DNA of 64,000 nucleotides from Haliclona indistincta. Its lineage: Eukaryota; Porifera; Demospongiae; Haplosclerida; Chalinidae. Within the stretch, counting starts at the first letter, position 1. The number at the start of each line of letters is the position of its first letter. This document shows, one piece after another, positions 38,428-64,000 of the stretch. The notes beneath the pieces were generated by a model. That model was not told the origin of the DNA. It saw only the letters and a list, made by a program, of their open reading frames with translations, and did no database searches. The position numbers and the translations under genes were made by a program. The stretch lies in contig OZ024791.1 in the NCBI GenBank assembly GCA_964017065.1, forward strand, positions 8,287,322 to 8,351,321. The letters are read 5' to 3'.

Positions 38428-40893
38428 ATGGCTGGTACAATGGGAATGGGGGATATGGACGAGTTTGACGATGCTGTTCCGCTAAAAAGAACTTTCTGCG
38501 CTAAACAGATGACAGAGGAGGAGTATGAAGATCAGGCAGCTGAAACAACTGACAAGGCAATTAGCGACCTTCTGAAACATTTAGAAGAGAATCCGCAAGT
38601 TTACAAGAAAATTGAGACGAGAAGAAGGCGTGAAGAGGCGGAGCAAGCTGGTATTATGTCCCTAATAAAGGTGCATGCACATGAGTGCTAACCAACACGA
38701 ACTCCTTGCTAACAGCATTTTATTAGGTACGATTACTTAGTTACTGGACCAGAGAGGAAAGTGGTTTCCAAACACCAACGAAGGTAGAATGTGAGGAGGG
38801 CATTGAGAAGTTAAAGAACAGTATACGAAAGGCTCATGCATACTCTCAGGGTACACACATATTTGATAACTAGAGGACAGTGGTTATTGTACACCTTGTT
38901 CTTCTAGAAAGCAAAGGAAGACACCGATGGTCAAAGAGACTAGCGAAGAAGCGACTAATCTCACATCAGCCGGTAGCTGTTGCTCCACCCCCTCCTCCTC
39001 CCCCTCCCCCACCTCCTCCGCCACGTCTTCAATCACTAACAGCTAAACCTCACCCTCTACTGGTAAGTGATCCTTGTGTGTGTGGTAGCCATACCATCTC
39101 CACTACAGCGCAGATCTAATAGACTCAGGCAAAGACAAACCTCCTTTGAAAAAAACACAAGGTACTTCCGAGATTTTTACTATAGCTGGTATACAGTGCC
39201 CTGGGATTTCCCCCTGGAATTTCACCAAATTATATGTATACGTTATACCATGCCTACCTGTGGTGTATTCATGATACACCACAGGTAGGCATGGTATAAC
39301 TGACTTGTACCATGGCAACCACAAGGCCCAATGATGTCTGTAGGTTTCTATAGGATAAATAAGGGCGGCTTGCGCACTCTTTATAGTTTACTGGTGAGGT
39401 TGACTCGCAACTCTCACCCCTTCCTATTTTTCTCTCTGGAAGGTAGATCATTTCTATGCCCAGTGGGAGTCATGTGACTTCCCGTGGAATATCCAGATAT
39501 ACCACAGGAAATCACATGATAAACCGTGGAATATCTAGTTATTCCACAGGAAATCATGTGACTTTCCATGGTATATCTGAAATATACCACTGGCGGTGCC
39601 TTTGAAAATAAGGCTTCCTATGGTACAATGAATGATAACACCCTAATATATTGTGGCTATAACACGTTTATAAATTGTATATATAACTATCAAAAAATGG
39701 CAACAAAAGTTGTCTAATAGTCGTCAGCGTCTGGGGGCCCAGGCGCCCTGCTGTTGTGTTTCCCCCTGGCAAAAGTCCTGTATGAAACCTAGCTGCTATA
39801 GTCCTGTATGAAACCTAGCTGCTATAGTCCTGTATGAAACCTAGCTGCTATAGTCTTGCCATCTGGTTCTTGACTCTGTGGCGGCATTGACTTCAATTTC
39901 AATACTTATACTTTGTGTTGGGCCTTGCCCAGTTATCGACTTACAGCATTAAGATGATACATGCATGTTGTTTTCAACAACATATCAATGAGACAGTGCA
40001 TAAGAAATGGTCTCACTCTTTTTCAAACAATAACAGAATCCGTGTGGTCTCACACACACATACTTCCTAGATTTTTACTATGGCTGCTACAGTCTTGCCA
40101 TCTGGTTCTTGTCTCTTGCGGCATTGACTTCAAATGCAATACTTTGCGTTGGGCCTTGTCCAGTAATGATATGTGCATGTTTGTTGGATCCTTTTCATGT
40201 TTCAACAAGATATCAATTGAGACATACCGTATGGCTAGAAATTTTGGATGGTAAAATTTTGGCAAATGACAGATTTTGCGTTTTGACAAATTTAATTTTG
40301 GTGCCCAGCGCCTGGTTCACGTATTACATGTACTGTAATAGAAAAGGCGCATTTTATTTTAGCGAATGGTTGACGATTTGCCGCTGTACGGTAGTGCATA
40401 AGAAATGATCTCACTCTTTTTCAAAGAATCTTGGTTGACTTATCACTGCATTGTGACCATGAGTTACCTGCTATGCATTGTGACCATGAGTTACCTGCTA
40501 TGCAACATTCCTTGTGTCGCGTGGCCGTAGATAGAGTTGGTATCCATTTTCTAGTTACAATGCAAGAAAAAGTACTACAGGCTCAAGATTTTGTTTTCTC
40601 TTCTCTTAGAAAGTACACAGATGTATTGGCTGAAATAGCATCTGCAGCACCTAGAAAGAATCTAAGAAAAACAGTCGATGTAAGGTGAGTAGCAAGTGCA
40701 ATATAACCTGCTACAGCTGACTTTCTCTCTCAGATCGCCTGGTGGTACGCCCATGGGAGGCTGGAAGAAGAATAGTCTGATCCAGCCAGACGCACTGCCA
40801 TACTTCAACACCAAGCTACTAGAGAAGTTCCGTCATGTTGCTACCAGTCCTGCCTCTTCCTCACCAAACACTTCTTTAAACGACTTTCAATAA
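38428..40893 (+). CDS. PRR11-like proline-rich protein, copy 1
   Basis: Six exons: 38428-38670, 38727-38850, 38908-39062, 39109-39161, 40535-40684 and 40734-40893. The N-terminal part is acidic and helical (MGDMDEFDDAVPLKRTF), then comes a run of 13 prolines after VAVAP, a basic segment, and a C-terminal block LRKTVDVRSPGGTPMGGW. This block resembles the LRK-x-VDV-x-RSPGGTP motif of vertebrate PRR11, and the order polyPro then SPGGTP is the same, so a PRR11-like assignment is moderate. PRR11 acts in cell-cycle progression. The fourth intron is enlarged (1.4 kb) and holds repeats. It is head-to-head with RNF10. All junctions are consistent with GT-AG. Confidence 0.6.
39229..39627. mobile_element. 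Insertion with palindromes, only in copy 1
   Basis: About 400 bp present here but missing from the matching place in copy 2 (62333-62338). It contains a near-perfect 59-bp palindrome at 39242-39300 (arms of 27, loop TCAT) and repeated segments of the form GTGGAATATC / CCACAGGAAATC (39480-39570). The two-copy comparison shows it is a discrete insertion, probably a non-autonomous element. Confidence 0.7.
39771..39862. repeat. 26-bp tandem repeat, three copies
   Basis: The unit CCTGTATGAAACCTAGCTGC plus TATAGT occurs three times; the duplicated locus near 62490 has only one. Confidence 0.9.
40431..40503. repeat. 27-bp tandem repeat, two copies
   Basis: GCATTGTGACCATGAGTTAC plus CTGCTAT is repeated directly. 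Copy 2 near 63100 has one unit. Confidence 0.8.
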
Positions 40894-41554
40894 CCTTATC
40901 TCTGTATTTTGCTCTTTGAATTATGACATATTTTTATGCAATGTCAGATACTGGTAGAAAGAGAAACAGCATTGCATTCCTAGTTGATGTCCTAGTACTA
41001 AAGAACATGACTAATACATGTACAGGATGTTGGTTTTCTCATTGACTACCGTACGCGCGGGGTGTATGAATTCGCTGGACTGGAGCCGCGTATTGGACTA
41101 CTGGAATGGAGCAGTCCACTGGAGTGGACTACTGGATTAGTGGAGCTACCAATGTAGCGGCGTGCATGTATTTTGTGTATGCTTGATCAAGGACGGTCGC
41201 TAACGCGATAATAGTACTGCTCGAGTGCTTCTCCTCAACAAGCTCGTGGTTCTACATTTAGCTATGACTAGTTATGAGGTGTAACTGAAGTCTTGAACAA
41301 CGGTGTCATATTCATGGGCACTGTGGCGACTGCTGCTACTAATTAAACGAAAGTATTATGCTGCTCATGCGCTATCATCGCTTTGTCAAAGGTGGGATTT
41401 GTAGCCCTGCAATGGCCCACATTGACATCAACTAATGATTGCAGATCCTGGTTCTGCTAGATTGCCATATAGTCTACCTGCTACTTGTCACACAACAATC
41501 TTCATGATATTGTCATGGGATGGCTTTGTTGCTGGCAAACTACCGGTAAATAAA

Positions 41555-42350
41555 TAACAAGTAAAGTAAAAAAGTTTTAATAAAAAAAACTAAAAAGTGT
41601 AGGGATGACTCTTGCAAAAGTAAAGGAACAAGATGGGATAATGCTTGCAAAAGAAAAAGATGGGATGATGCTTGCAAAAGTAAAGGAACAAGATGGGATG
41701 ATGCTTGCAAAAGTAAAGGAACAAGATGGGATGATGCTTGCAAAAGTAAAGGAACAAGATGGAATAATGCTTGCAAATGTAAAAGTCCCAAGTATCCCTA
41801 CATCAGCGGCTTGCTGCGATGACGTGCAACTGACAAAATTGATGCGGAATCCTTTTCCTACACCTTTTACAACCGTCAATTACTTCATCGGACTGCGTCC
41901 TCCAAATACAGCTACCTGCAGCTTATTTACAACTGTCAACTACTTCATCGGACTGCGTCCTCCAAACACAGATACCTCTAGTTATTTACAACTGTCAACT
42001 ACTTCATCGGACTGCGTCCTCCTAAAAACAGATACCTCTATATTTATTTACAACCGTCAATTACTTCATCGGACTGCGTCCTCCTTCAAGCCGCTGATGT
42101 AGGGATACTTGGGACTTTTACATTTGCAAGCATTATTCCATCTTGTTCCTTTACTTTTGCAAGCATCATCCCATCTTGTTCCTTTACTTTTGCAAGCATC
42201 ATCCCATCTTGTTCCTTTACTTTTGCAAGCATCATCCCATCTTGTTCTTTTTCTTTTGCAAGCATTATCCCATCTTGTTCCTTTACTTTTGCAAGAGTCA
42301 TCCCTACACTTTTTAGTTTTTTTTATTAAAACTTTTTTACTTTACTTGTT
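41555..42350. mobile_element. Fold-back element with minisatellite arms
   Basis: Two arms of about 245 bp (41563-41815 and 42085-42346) are inverted copies of each other. Each arm starts TTTTTAGTTTTTTTTATTAAA or its complement and contains five near-identical 33-bp units (core GCTTGCAAAAGTAAAGGAAC). Each arm is itself bounded by TGTAGGGAT and ATCCCTACA. The core (41866-42085) holds four copies of a 62-bp unit with ACTTCATCGGACTGCGTCCT. No transposase ORF is present. Confidence 0.85.
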
Positions 42351-43226
42351 CCTGTTACTTTTTTTATCACTATCAGTTTAAAATTATCAGCTGTATTCTA
42401 TGCTAGCTGTTATTTCATTTTTACAACTCTGTGAGCAGCAGTTACTAGCTAGTAGATGAGAAGGTGCATAGCCTCTATAGTCAGAGAGTCAAGGAACATG
42501 GAATGTTATTATCGGCAATCACGAAAAGGTTTAAATTAGTTAGAGAGGTTGAGTTGACAACATGATATTTCCTAGCACTGTAATGGATGAAGAAGAGACT
42601 AACGCTGACAACTCAGTGGAACACTATGGTGATCATGGCTGGAAGACTCTGAGTCCGCCGGGACTAGAGGATTCGAGTAGACACGCCTAGTAGAGCCTTG
42701 TTGATGTCGATATCAAGATCACAGAGGCTTCTAGCCATTTACAATGACCAACGTCCAGTTGTCAACAGCACAGGGGTCCTATAGGTACAGCTCACGCCAC
42801 GTAGCTAGTGTAAGAAACCTAGCCTAGCTAGATCGGGTGGCATCACCGTCGTCCGGTTCGCGCCTGCCGTGGGTCATGATGACAGCATAGACAGATCAGT
42901 GTTACCCAGGGTATGGTATACTGCTTGTTCATACCTCTAGGCTCTAGCTTGCGCGCTGAAGCGCCCATGAGCAGAGAGAAAGCGAGAACCGAGCTCACTT
43001 ACAAAACTGATGTGGGCGGAGTCAATGATCAGCAGCGACAAGAGGGTTAATTAATGGAGTCGCTCTTCTAACAGCCCAAAACGGTCCAAAAACCATGTTT
43101 TTCAAGGATTACTCGCTTCTGGTAGTGTTTGATGCCTATCTAAGCACTAAGTGCACTACCCCAGATATATACACGTGCGACGGTGCAGGTTTGATAGTGA
43201 TTCGTTCACTCAGGACAGCGCTAGGC
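42351..43226. other. Intergenic, no gene seen
   Basis: About 880 bp between the fold-back element and a GAA microsatellite. I find no coding pattern, RNA gene or clear repeat. Confidence 0.5.
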
Positions 43227-43316
43227 TTACTGAAAGAAGAAGAAGAAGAAGAAGAAGAAGAAGAAGAAGAAGAAGAAGAAGAAGAAGAAGAAGAAGAAGA
43301 AGAAGAAGAAAGAAGA
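43227..43316. repeat. (GAA)n microsatellite
   Basis: Nearly pure AAG/GAA trinucleotide run of about 85 bp. Confidence 0.97.
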
Positions 43317-44017
43317 TGAACAATTCGCGTGGGCGGCGATTTTGTTTTACCACTTTAGAAACGTCTGCCAGCTTCGCCAAAGGTATTTCCATGCTCAGAA
43401 CAATCGCCTGGTCAATCCTAGATGTCTGGAATTTCGATAAACGCTAAAACAGCGAAGATCTGCAACTTGCTCCCTGAGAGTCGCCATCTTGATTTTCGTC
43501 GTCGAGCAAGCAATCCCGGCGACTTTCATGGACTTCCTACAAGCGCTTACACTTCAGATTCCCTCAGAGATAGTTAAAATGCAGTAGAAATGTATAACAA
43601 AAGAGATATGTGCGAAAACTAATTTTCACACATGAGTAGCCGCCATATTAATTCGTGGTCATCCCTACATACCATTGCCTATCGGCAATGATAATAATTT
43701 CAAGAATTCGGACATGTTTTGTTCACCTGTGGCCTCCTTTTAACTAGAATTTTGCCTGAGCAAATACTGATAATGGTCAAGAAAACACAAAAGTTAGTAC
43801 TGCCAGACAAGTAAGAAAACAGTTATGAATCAAAATCCGTCAGTGTTTTACACAAATCGAGTCAGCGCAAAAAATGATGACGCGTACGCCGCTAGCGCTC
43901 CAGTAGTCCACTCCAGTGGTCCATTCCAGTAGTCCAATACGCGGATCCAGTCCGATCCAGCGAAGTCATATACTCGTACGCGCGCACCTTGCAGTCAATA
44001 TTTCGTCACCAGCAAGA
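43317..44017. promoter_or_regulatory. 5' flank of Ig receptor gene
   Basis: About 700 bp. From 43893 to 43985 it carries an inverted copy of the sequence at 41046-41155. The rest shows no gene. The receptor promoter presumably lies in the last few hundred bases (inference). Confidence 0.4.
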
Positions 44018-58290
<14,273 letters not shown>

Positions 58291-59619
58291 AAGAGCATAA
58301 TTATTGTTTATGTATATTATGTCGACCATGCATACATTTCAAACAGATCCTTATTCAACTGCTATGAGGTAGCTTCAAGCTCTTAACTATAAAGCATGTC
58401 AAATAATCTAGAGCGAGCCCTTCAAGATTTGCAGTAAATCACTTAACATCGAGGAGAAGAAACCGTCAGAGAAACACGGAGGTGGTGCTTGAATGGGTGG
58501 AGGTCCTCAAAGCGGAGGGAGAAGACAAGTGTCTGCATCGTCCAATACAGCAGGCAGCAACAGAGGTGGAGTCAGTAAAGGTGGAAAGCGTTGCAACTAG
58601 ATCCCGTAACATGATCTATCACATTAGAACACTTGGCTTTTGATGTACTGTGCGTGTACATATCCTTCTAGATGATTGGTGTGTTGTTGTGTCTCATCTT
58701 CTTTCAATCAATAATTTACCTATTTTACCAGATACATAGTGACCATCACTGGTACACGGTTTGTTTTGAACACTACCTCCAATAACAACTTCTGACTGTC
58801 TACCTCTCATCTCAATACCATTTCTCGCAATGTGTCAACGTCACAGTGACCTTTGCTGACAGCACCTTCATATGTACAGTGGAGCTCAACTTGGGAATGC
58901 TGCTGTCTTCCAGATACCCATCACAGCTATAAACTACCAACAAGGCAGAATTCACAAAGGTGCACCTGACGATGTTTCAATCACGGTCAAGCTGAGATAA
59001 AAGCGCTCACCATCAAAGCATGCAATCATGTTTGGCTCGTTGGGACCTGGATAGAATTGTCTGCTATCGTATTAATGAGCTGCCCTAGCTTACTCATTCT
59101 CTCTCATGGACAATGGACATTGTTGTATAATGAACATGAGTTATAAAATTTATAATAATAAACGGAAGTTATTATTATTTTTATTAGTGACTACATGTAC
59201 ATGTAGTAGCTTGAAGTTTGCTCATTCAACGTAATTTTATTTAAAATTGCGCCGGTTTATCTAGTACAGGTATTGTAAATGCTGAATCAAACATGTGATG
59301 TCACACACTTCCATGATTCTCGAGTGATTGTCCAGGTGCTGAAAGCAAAGTATCCTGACATGCTTCTATTGACACAAGAGATCAAAATACAATAATGTAA
59401 TTTGTACTGGGTGTATTCATTTTGCCAGTATGACAATTTTCTTCAAGACTTATTGGTATAGTGTACTTTTTTGGAGTTAATTTAGTTCGCTAAGTAGGGA
59501 TACAGAAGTACGTTGCTGGTCAGTTCTCTGTCATACTAATTGTGTAACAGTTGTAGTATATTAAATCTATTTTGTGTGCTTTTCTCTCAATAACCCAACT
59601 AACTGTATACATGTTTTAG
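58291..59619. other. Intergenic region with possible receptor relic
   Basis: A stretch near 58730-58990 reads, with frame changes and stops, like an extracellular beta-sandwich strand pattern (VTITGTRFVLNTTSNNNF, then CVNVTVTFADSTFICTVEL). It may be a decayed receptor exon. The rest shows no gene. Confidence 0.3.
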
Positions 59620-59779
59620 GTGTGAACCGCACCACCAGCGACACTCATTCAGAAACGATTAGAAATCGATGTTACACCCATTTTCACTAAGTTATTCAGT
59701 GAAAATGTCCATTATCGTTTCTGAATCGATTTTTAATCGTGTCTGAAAGAGGAGTTGCTGGCAGTGCGGTTCAAACCAA
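59620..59779. mobile_element. MITE-like element, about 160 bp
   Basis: Imperfect inverted ends: TGTGAACCGCACCACCAGCG at the left and the complement of TTGAACCGCACTGCCAGCAA at the right, extending inward through TTCAGAAACGATTA. No coding potential. Confidence 0.7.
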
Positions 59780-60837
59780 AAATATGTAAGAGCTTTTCAC
59801 ACGTACACGAGCTGTGTTTTGTTAGCTAGTTGTCTCATGAGAAACATAACCAAAACTCATCATTTCTTGTAATCCCGAGCGTTTCTAATACCTGTATTTT
59901 TTCAAAAATCTGCTGCTATCTCATTGTGGGCGTGTACCTGCATCATAGCTTGTTTTCTCATTATAATTTTTCAGCATAAACATTCCATCATGCCCCTTGT
60001 TCTAATCCATTATACTTGTATGAAACAATTTATTATTAATGAACGATTCTTTTTTTGAACATAGAGAAGCTGTCAGTTCACTAGTGTGTTCTTCCGAAGT
60101 TCTGTTGTGCTACGTTCAGGCAATAACAAAAGAGCTCAGTGTTATTCATCATAAACTTCAATTCATCACATTATTCACAATACACAAGTGTAATAATTAT
60201 ACAGTAAAAATATTAATTTCTCTTTTATTATTGGTTTGGTAGAGTACGATAATGTTTTATGATATCTGGAAGTAATTGTGAATGTGCAACACAAAAAGTA
60301 ATATAACAGTGCATGACTCTACACTGAACATGAATTTTCTGAATGCCATTCAAAGATTCGTATGCAGCTATGAGGTAAGAATCGACTATTAAGACGCTAG
60401 TTACAAGTCTCAACTACACTGTATGCTAGCCTAGCCGCTCCGTCTCTCTTGAATTCAAGTGTGATGAATCAGACAGTTCGGTATTCATAAGAGCATGAGC
60501 TTATGTGAGACGTATCATGAAAAGAGCCTTGCTCGAGGCTAAGGTGAGACGCTGAGGCTAGAAAGCCGTTATACCAGGTTCTATTCCCTTGCCGTTTTAA
60601 ATATTCCCGCGTTGGAATATCACGTGATTTGACCCATCGGTAATAAATCCGCGGCTTGAAGTCTTCTCAACAGCATGCAAAGCTGTGGCCTGGCATCATC
60701 TGCTACTATCACGCGCCCTACAGAAATCTGTTTGGACAATTTCTCACGTGATGACATTGCACTTTGAATGCAACTTTCCTGAAAAACGCTGTAAGTAATA
60801 AGTAATTAATACCCCGTACAGTAGCCTCGTACCCCGT
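59780..60837. other. Intergenic, no gene seen
   Basis: About 1 kb. I see no coding exons, RNA genes or strong repeats. Confidence 0.5.
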
Positions 60838-61080
60838 ACGTATTAATTGGGTCACACTAAAAGTAGGAACAGGGAAATGAGAAAGGGAAACGAGGAAATG
60901 ACAAACTTTCCCGACGATCTTCAGCTAGGGCCAAAGACCCGGTTTAGGACAACCCTCCCGACGATTAGGCGAAGGTTTTTAGGGTCTTGGGTTTAGTAGT
61001 TTCTAGTAGTTTGTAGTGCAATAATGGTGCCACTTCCTCGTTCCTACTTTTAGTATGACCCACTGACCCAACTAATACGA
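60838..61080. mobile_element. MITE-like element with SINE-body match
   Basis: CGTATTAATTGGGTCA-CACTAAAAGTAGGAAC at the left is mirrored by GTTCCTACTTTTAGTATGAC-CCA... at 61040-61080. The interior (60904-60990) matches, in reverse, the SINE body repeats of 50340-50880 (CCCGACGAT ... GGTTTAGGACAACCC). Confidence 0.65.
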
Positions 61081-61203
61081 GGTATCAAAGTTCTAGTGGT
61101 GTTTTGGCCACGCCCAATAGGCACGTACGTACGTGACTCAACGTACGTGAGTGTACGGGCCACGCCCACTTAAGTGCAACGAGGTGCCGTTCTTTTCACT
61201 TGA

Positions 61204-64000
61204 TCCCTTGACTTTCTCCCACGACAGTAGCCGTTGAAGAGTAGCAAAAAAAGAGTTTGGAGCTGGCAAAAGCGAACTTCTGTCACTCTAGAGGACAATG
61301 TCCGACATGAGAACACATCAGAACAGTCGGGATTCTTGTGCTCACGTGCTCACACGTGACAAAATTTAGAATTTTCTCATTGGACAATTTTGAAAATATG
61401 GCGCTCATTTTACCATAGATGATACAGTACATTTATGATTTTACGCAGCTAAAGAACCGCGAGTCTTCTCCAACGCGCTCTTTACACCCTGTACCCGGGC
61501 GCGGTCCCTGCTGGTTAGCATGTGAGCTGAGCAATGGCTGGTACAATGGGAATGGGGGATATGGACGAGTTTGACGATGCTGTTCCGTTAAAAAGAACTT
61601 TCTGCAGTAAACAGATGACAGAGGAGGAGTATGAAGATCAGGCAGCTGAAATAACTGACAAGGCAATTAGCGACCTACTGAAACATTTAGAAGAGAATCC
61701 GCAAGTTTACAAGAAAATTGAGACGAGAAGAAGGCATGAAGAGGCGGAGCAAGCTGGTATTATGTCCCTAATAAAGGTGCATGCACATGAGTGCTAACCA
61801 ACACGAACTCCTTGCTAACAGCATTTTATTAGGTACGATTACTTAGTTACTGGAAAGTGGTTTTCAAACACCAACGAAGGTCGAATGTGAGGAGGGCATT
61901 GAGAAGTTAAAGAACAGTATACGAAAGGCTCATGCATACTCTCAGGGTACACACATATTTGATAACCAGAGGACAGTGGTTATTGTACACCTTGTTCTTC
62001 TAGAAAGCAAAGGAAGACACCGATGGTCAAAGAGACTAGCGAAGAAGCGACTAATCTCACATCAGCCGGTAGCTGTTGCTCCACCCCCTCCTCCTCCCCC
62101 TCCCCCACCTCCTCCGCCACGTCTTCAATCACTAACAGCTAAACCTCACCCTCTACTGGTAAGTGATCCTTTTGTGTGTGTGTGTGGTAGCCATACCATC
62201 TCCACTACAGCGTAGATCTGATAGACTCAGGCAAAGACAAACCTCCTTTGAAAAAAACACAAGGTACTTCCGAGATTTTTACTATAGCTGGTATACAGTG
62301 CCCTGGGATTTCCCCCTGGAATTTCACCAAAGTATATTGAATGATAACACCCTAATTATTGTGGCTATAACACGTTTATAAATATTATTGTGTATATAAC
62401 TATCAAAAAATGGCAACAAAAGTTGTCTAATAGTCGTCAGTGTCTGGGGGCCCAGGTGCCCTGCTGTTGTGTTTCCCCCTGGCAAAGGTCCTGTATGAAA
62501 CCTAGCTGCTATAGTCTTGCCATCTGGTTCTTGACTCTGTGGCGGCATTGACTTCAATTCAATACTTATACTTTGTGTTGGGCCTTGCCCAGTTATCGGC
62601 TTACAGCATTAAGATGATACATGCATGTTTTCAACAACATATCAATGAGACAGTGCATAAGAAATGGTCTCACTCTTTTTCAAACAATAACAGAATCCGT
62701 GTGGTCTCACGCACACACATACTTCCTAGATTTTTACTATGGCTGCTACAGTCTTGCCATCTGGTTCTTGTCTCTTGCGGCATTGACTTCAAATGCAATA
62801 CTTTGCGTTGGGCCTTGTCCAGTAATGATATGTGCATGTTTGTTGGATCCTTTTCATGTTTTCAACAAGATATCATTTGAGACATACCGTATAGCTAGAA
62901 ATTTGGAGGGTAAAATTTTGGCAATTGACGTTTTGACAAATTTAATTTTGGTGCCCAGCGCCTGGTTCACGTATTACATGTACTGTAATAGAAAAGGCGC
63001 ATTTTATTTTAGCGAATGGTTGACGATTTTCCGCTGTAGTGCATAAGAAATGGTCTCTTTCTTTTTCAAACAATAACAAAGAATCTTGGTTGACTTATCA
63101 CTGCATCGTGACCATGAGTTACCTGCTAGGCAACATTCCTTGTGTCGCGTGGCCGTAGGTAGAGTTGGTATCAATTTTTTAGTTACAATGCAAGAAAAAG
63201 TACTACAGGCTCAAGATTTTGTTTTCTCTTCTCTTAGAAAGTACACAGATGTATTGGCTGAAATAGCATCTGCAGCACCTAGAAAGAATCTAAGAAAAAC
63301 AGTCGATGTAAGGTGAGTAGCAAGTGCAATATAACCTGCTACAGCTGACTTTCTCTCTCAGATCGCCTGGTGGTACGCCCATGGGAGGCTGGAAGAAGAA
63401 TAGTCTGATCCAGCCAGATGCACTGCCATACTTCAACACCAAGCTACTAGAGAAGTTCCGTCATGTTGCTGCCAGTCCTGCCTCTTCCTCACCTAACACT
63501 TCTTTAAACGACTTTCAATAACCTTATCTCTGTATTTTGCTCTTTGAATTATGACATATTTTTATGCAATGTCAGATACTGGTAGAAAGAGAAACAGCAT
63601 TGCATTCCTAGTTGCTGTCCTCCTAGTACTAAAGAACATGACTAATACATGTTCAAATGTACAGGATGTTGGTTTTCTCATCGACTACCATACGCACGGG
63701 GTATATGAATTCGCTGGACTGGAGCCGCGTATTGGACTACTGGAATGGAGCAGTCCACTGGAGTGGACTACTGGATTAGTGGAGCTACCAATGTAGCGGC
63801 GTGCATGTATTTTGTGTATGCTTGATCAAGGACGGTCGCTAACGCGATAATAGTACTGCTCGAGTGCTTCTCCTCAACAAGCTCGTGGTTCTACATTTAG
63901 CTATGACTAGTTATGAGGTGTAACTGAAGTCTTGAACAACGGTGTCATATTCATGGGCACTGTGGCGACTGCTGCTACTAATTCGTATTATGCTGCTCAT
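61204..64000 (+). repeat. Segmental duplication, copy 2
   Basis: 61204 onward matches 38137 onward for the whole gene, and continues to the end of the window (the 3' flank matches up to about 41370), with the copy-1 insertion missing. The two copies are direct repeats about 23 kb apart. Confidence 0.9.
61534..63521 (+). pseudogene. PRR11-like gene, copy 2, frameshifted
   Basis: Same exons as copy 1: 61534-61776, 61833-61946, 62004-62158, 62211-62263, 63163-63312 and 63362-63521. Exon 2 lacks 10 bp (ACCAGAGAGG at 38748-38757 in copy 1), which shifts the frame and gives a stop within exon 2. The other exons keep their frame with few substitutions (for example RRRREEAEQ to RRRHEEAEQ). Copy 2 also lacks the insertion at 39229 and has one unit of the 26-bp repeat. 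The small number of changes shows a recent duplication. It could still produce a short protein of about 100 residues. Confidence 0.75.

Noticed and set aside
41605..42300. Repetitive protein with LAKVKEQDGMM units
   Set aside because: The frame appears on opposite strands in both arms of the fold-back element; it is the 33-bp minisatellite read as codons.
43227..43316. Glu-rich or Arg-rich protein from the GAA run
   Set aside because: The open frames exist only because of the trinucleotide repeat and have no splice or start context.

Overview
The window is animal nuclear DNA. Coding exons are split by very short GT-AG introns, mostly about 45-100 bp. The genes include CDK7, TRMT2A, squalene monooxygenase (SQLE), RNF10, GNB1L, death-fold adaptors and a large Ig-domain receptor. 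Metazoan signalling parts in such a compact layout, together with expanded death-fold and Ig families, fit a sponge, most likely a demosponge. That placement is inference; no rRNA or mitochondrial marker is present.

Layout. 1-2276 (+): 3' part of an unrecognised gene. 2637-3933 and 4162-5620 (+): two proline-rich, tyrosine-motif scaffold genes. 5974-8995 (-): TRMT2A. 9198-12277 (+): unrecognised multi-exon gene. 12282-16825 (-): three tandem genes with an N-terminal death-effector-like domain and a Pro/Ser tail. 16979-27168 (-): four tandem genes for single-pass membrane proteins with a C-terminal death domain. These four form two copies of a two-gene unit, and one gene is split by an intact Ty3/Gypsy retrotransposon (18485-23907) inserted exactly at a splice donor. 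27265-28345 (+): CDK7. 28360-29922 (-): coiled-coil protein. 30008-31954 (-): SQLE, divergent from GNB1L (32102-33701, +). 33894-37808 (-): RNF10. 38428-40893 (+): a PRR11-like gene, repeated at 61534-63521 with a 10-bp deletion that breaks its frame.

44018-58290 (+) is a large receptor gene: signal peptide, 11 Ig domains, one EGF, a SEA-like region with a polybasic site, a small Cys-containing module, a transmembrane helix and a tail with NPxY and other tyrosine motifs. Its second intron is 7.8 kb, about 100 times longer than usual here, and is packed with palindromic and inverted-repeat elements, a LINE remnant, tRNA-derived SINEs and a retroelement relic. One receptor exon carries an A8 tract where the Ig fold calls for A9, so the gene as given is frameshifted.

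How the genes may work together: the strongest candidate for an undescribed system is the cluster at 12282-27168, which joins soluble DED-like adaptors to membrane-anchored death-domain proteins whose outer parts resemble no TNF-receptor cysteine repeat. The scaffold genes at the left edge and the Ig receptor at the right supply SH2-, SH3- and PTB-type docking sites, but any link between them is only proximity.
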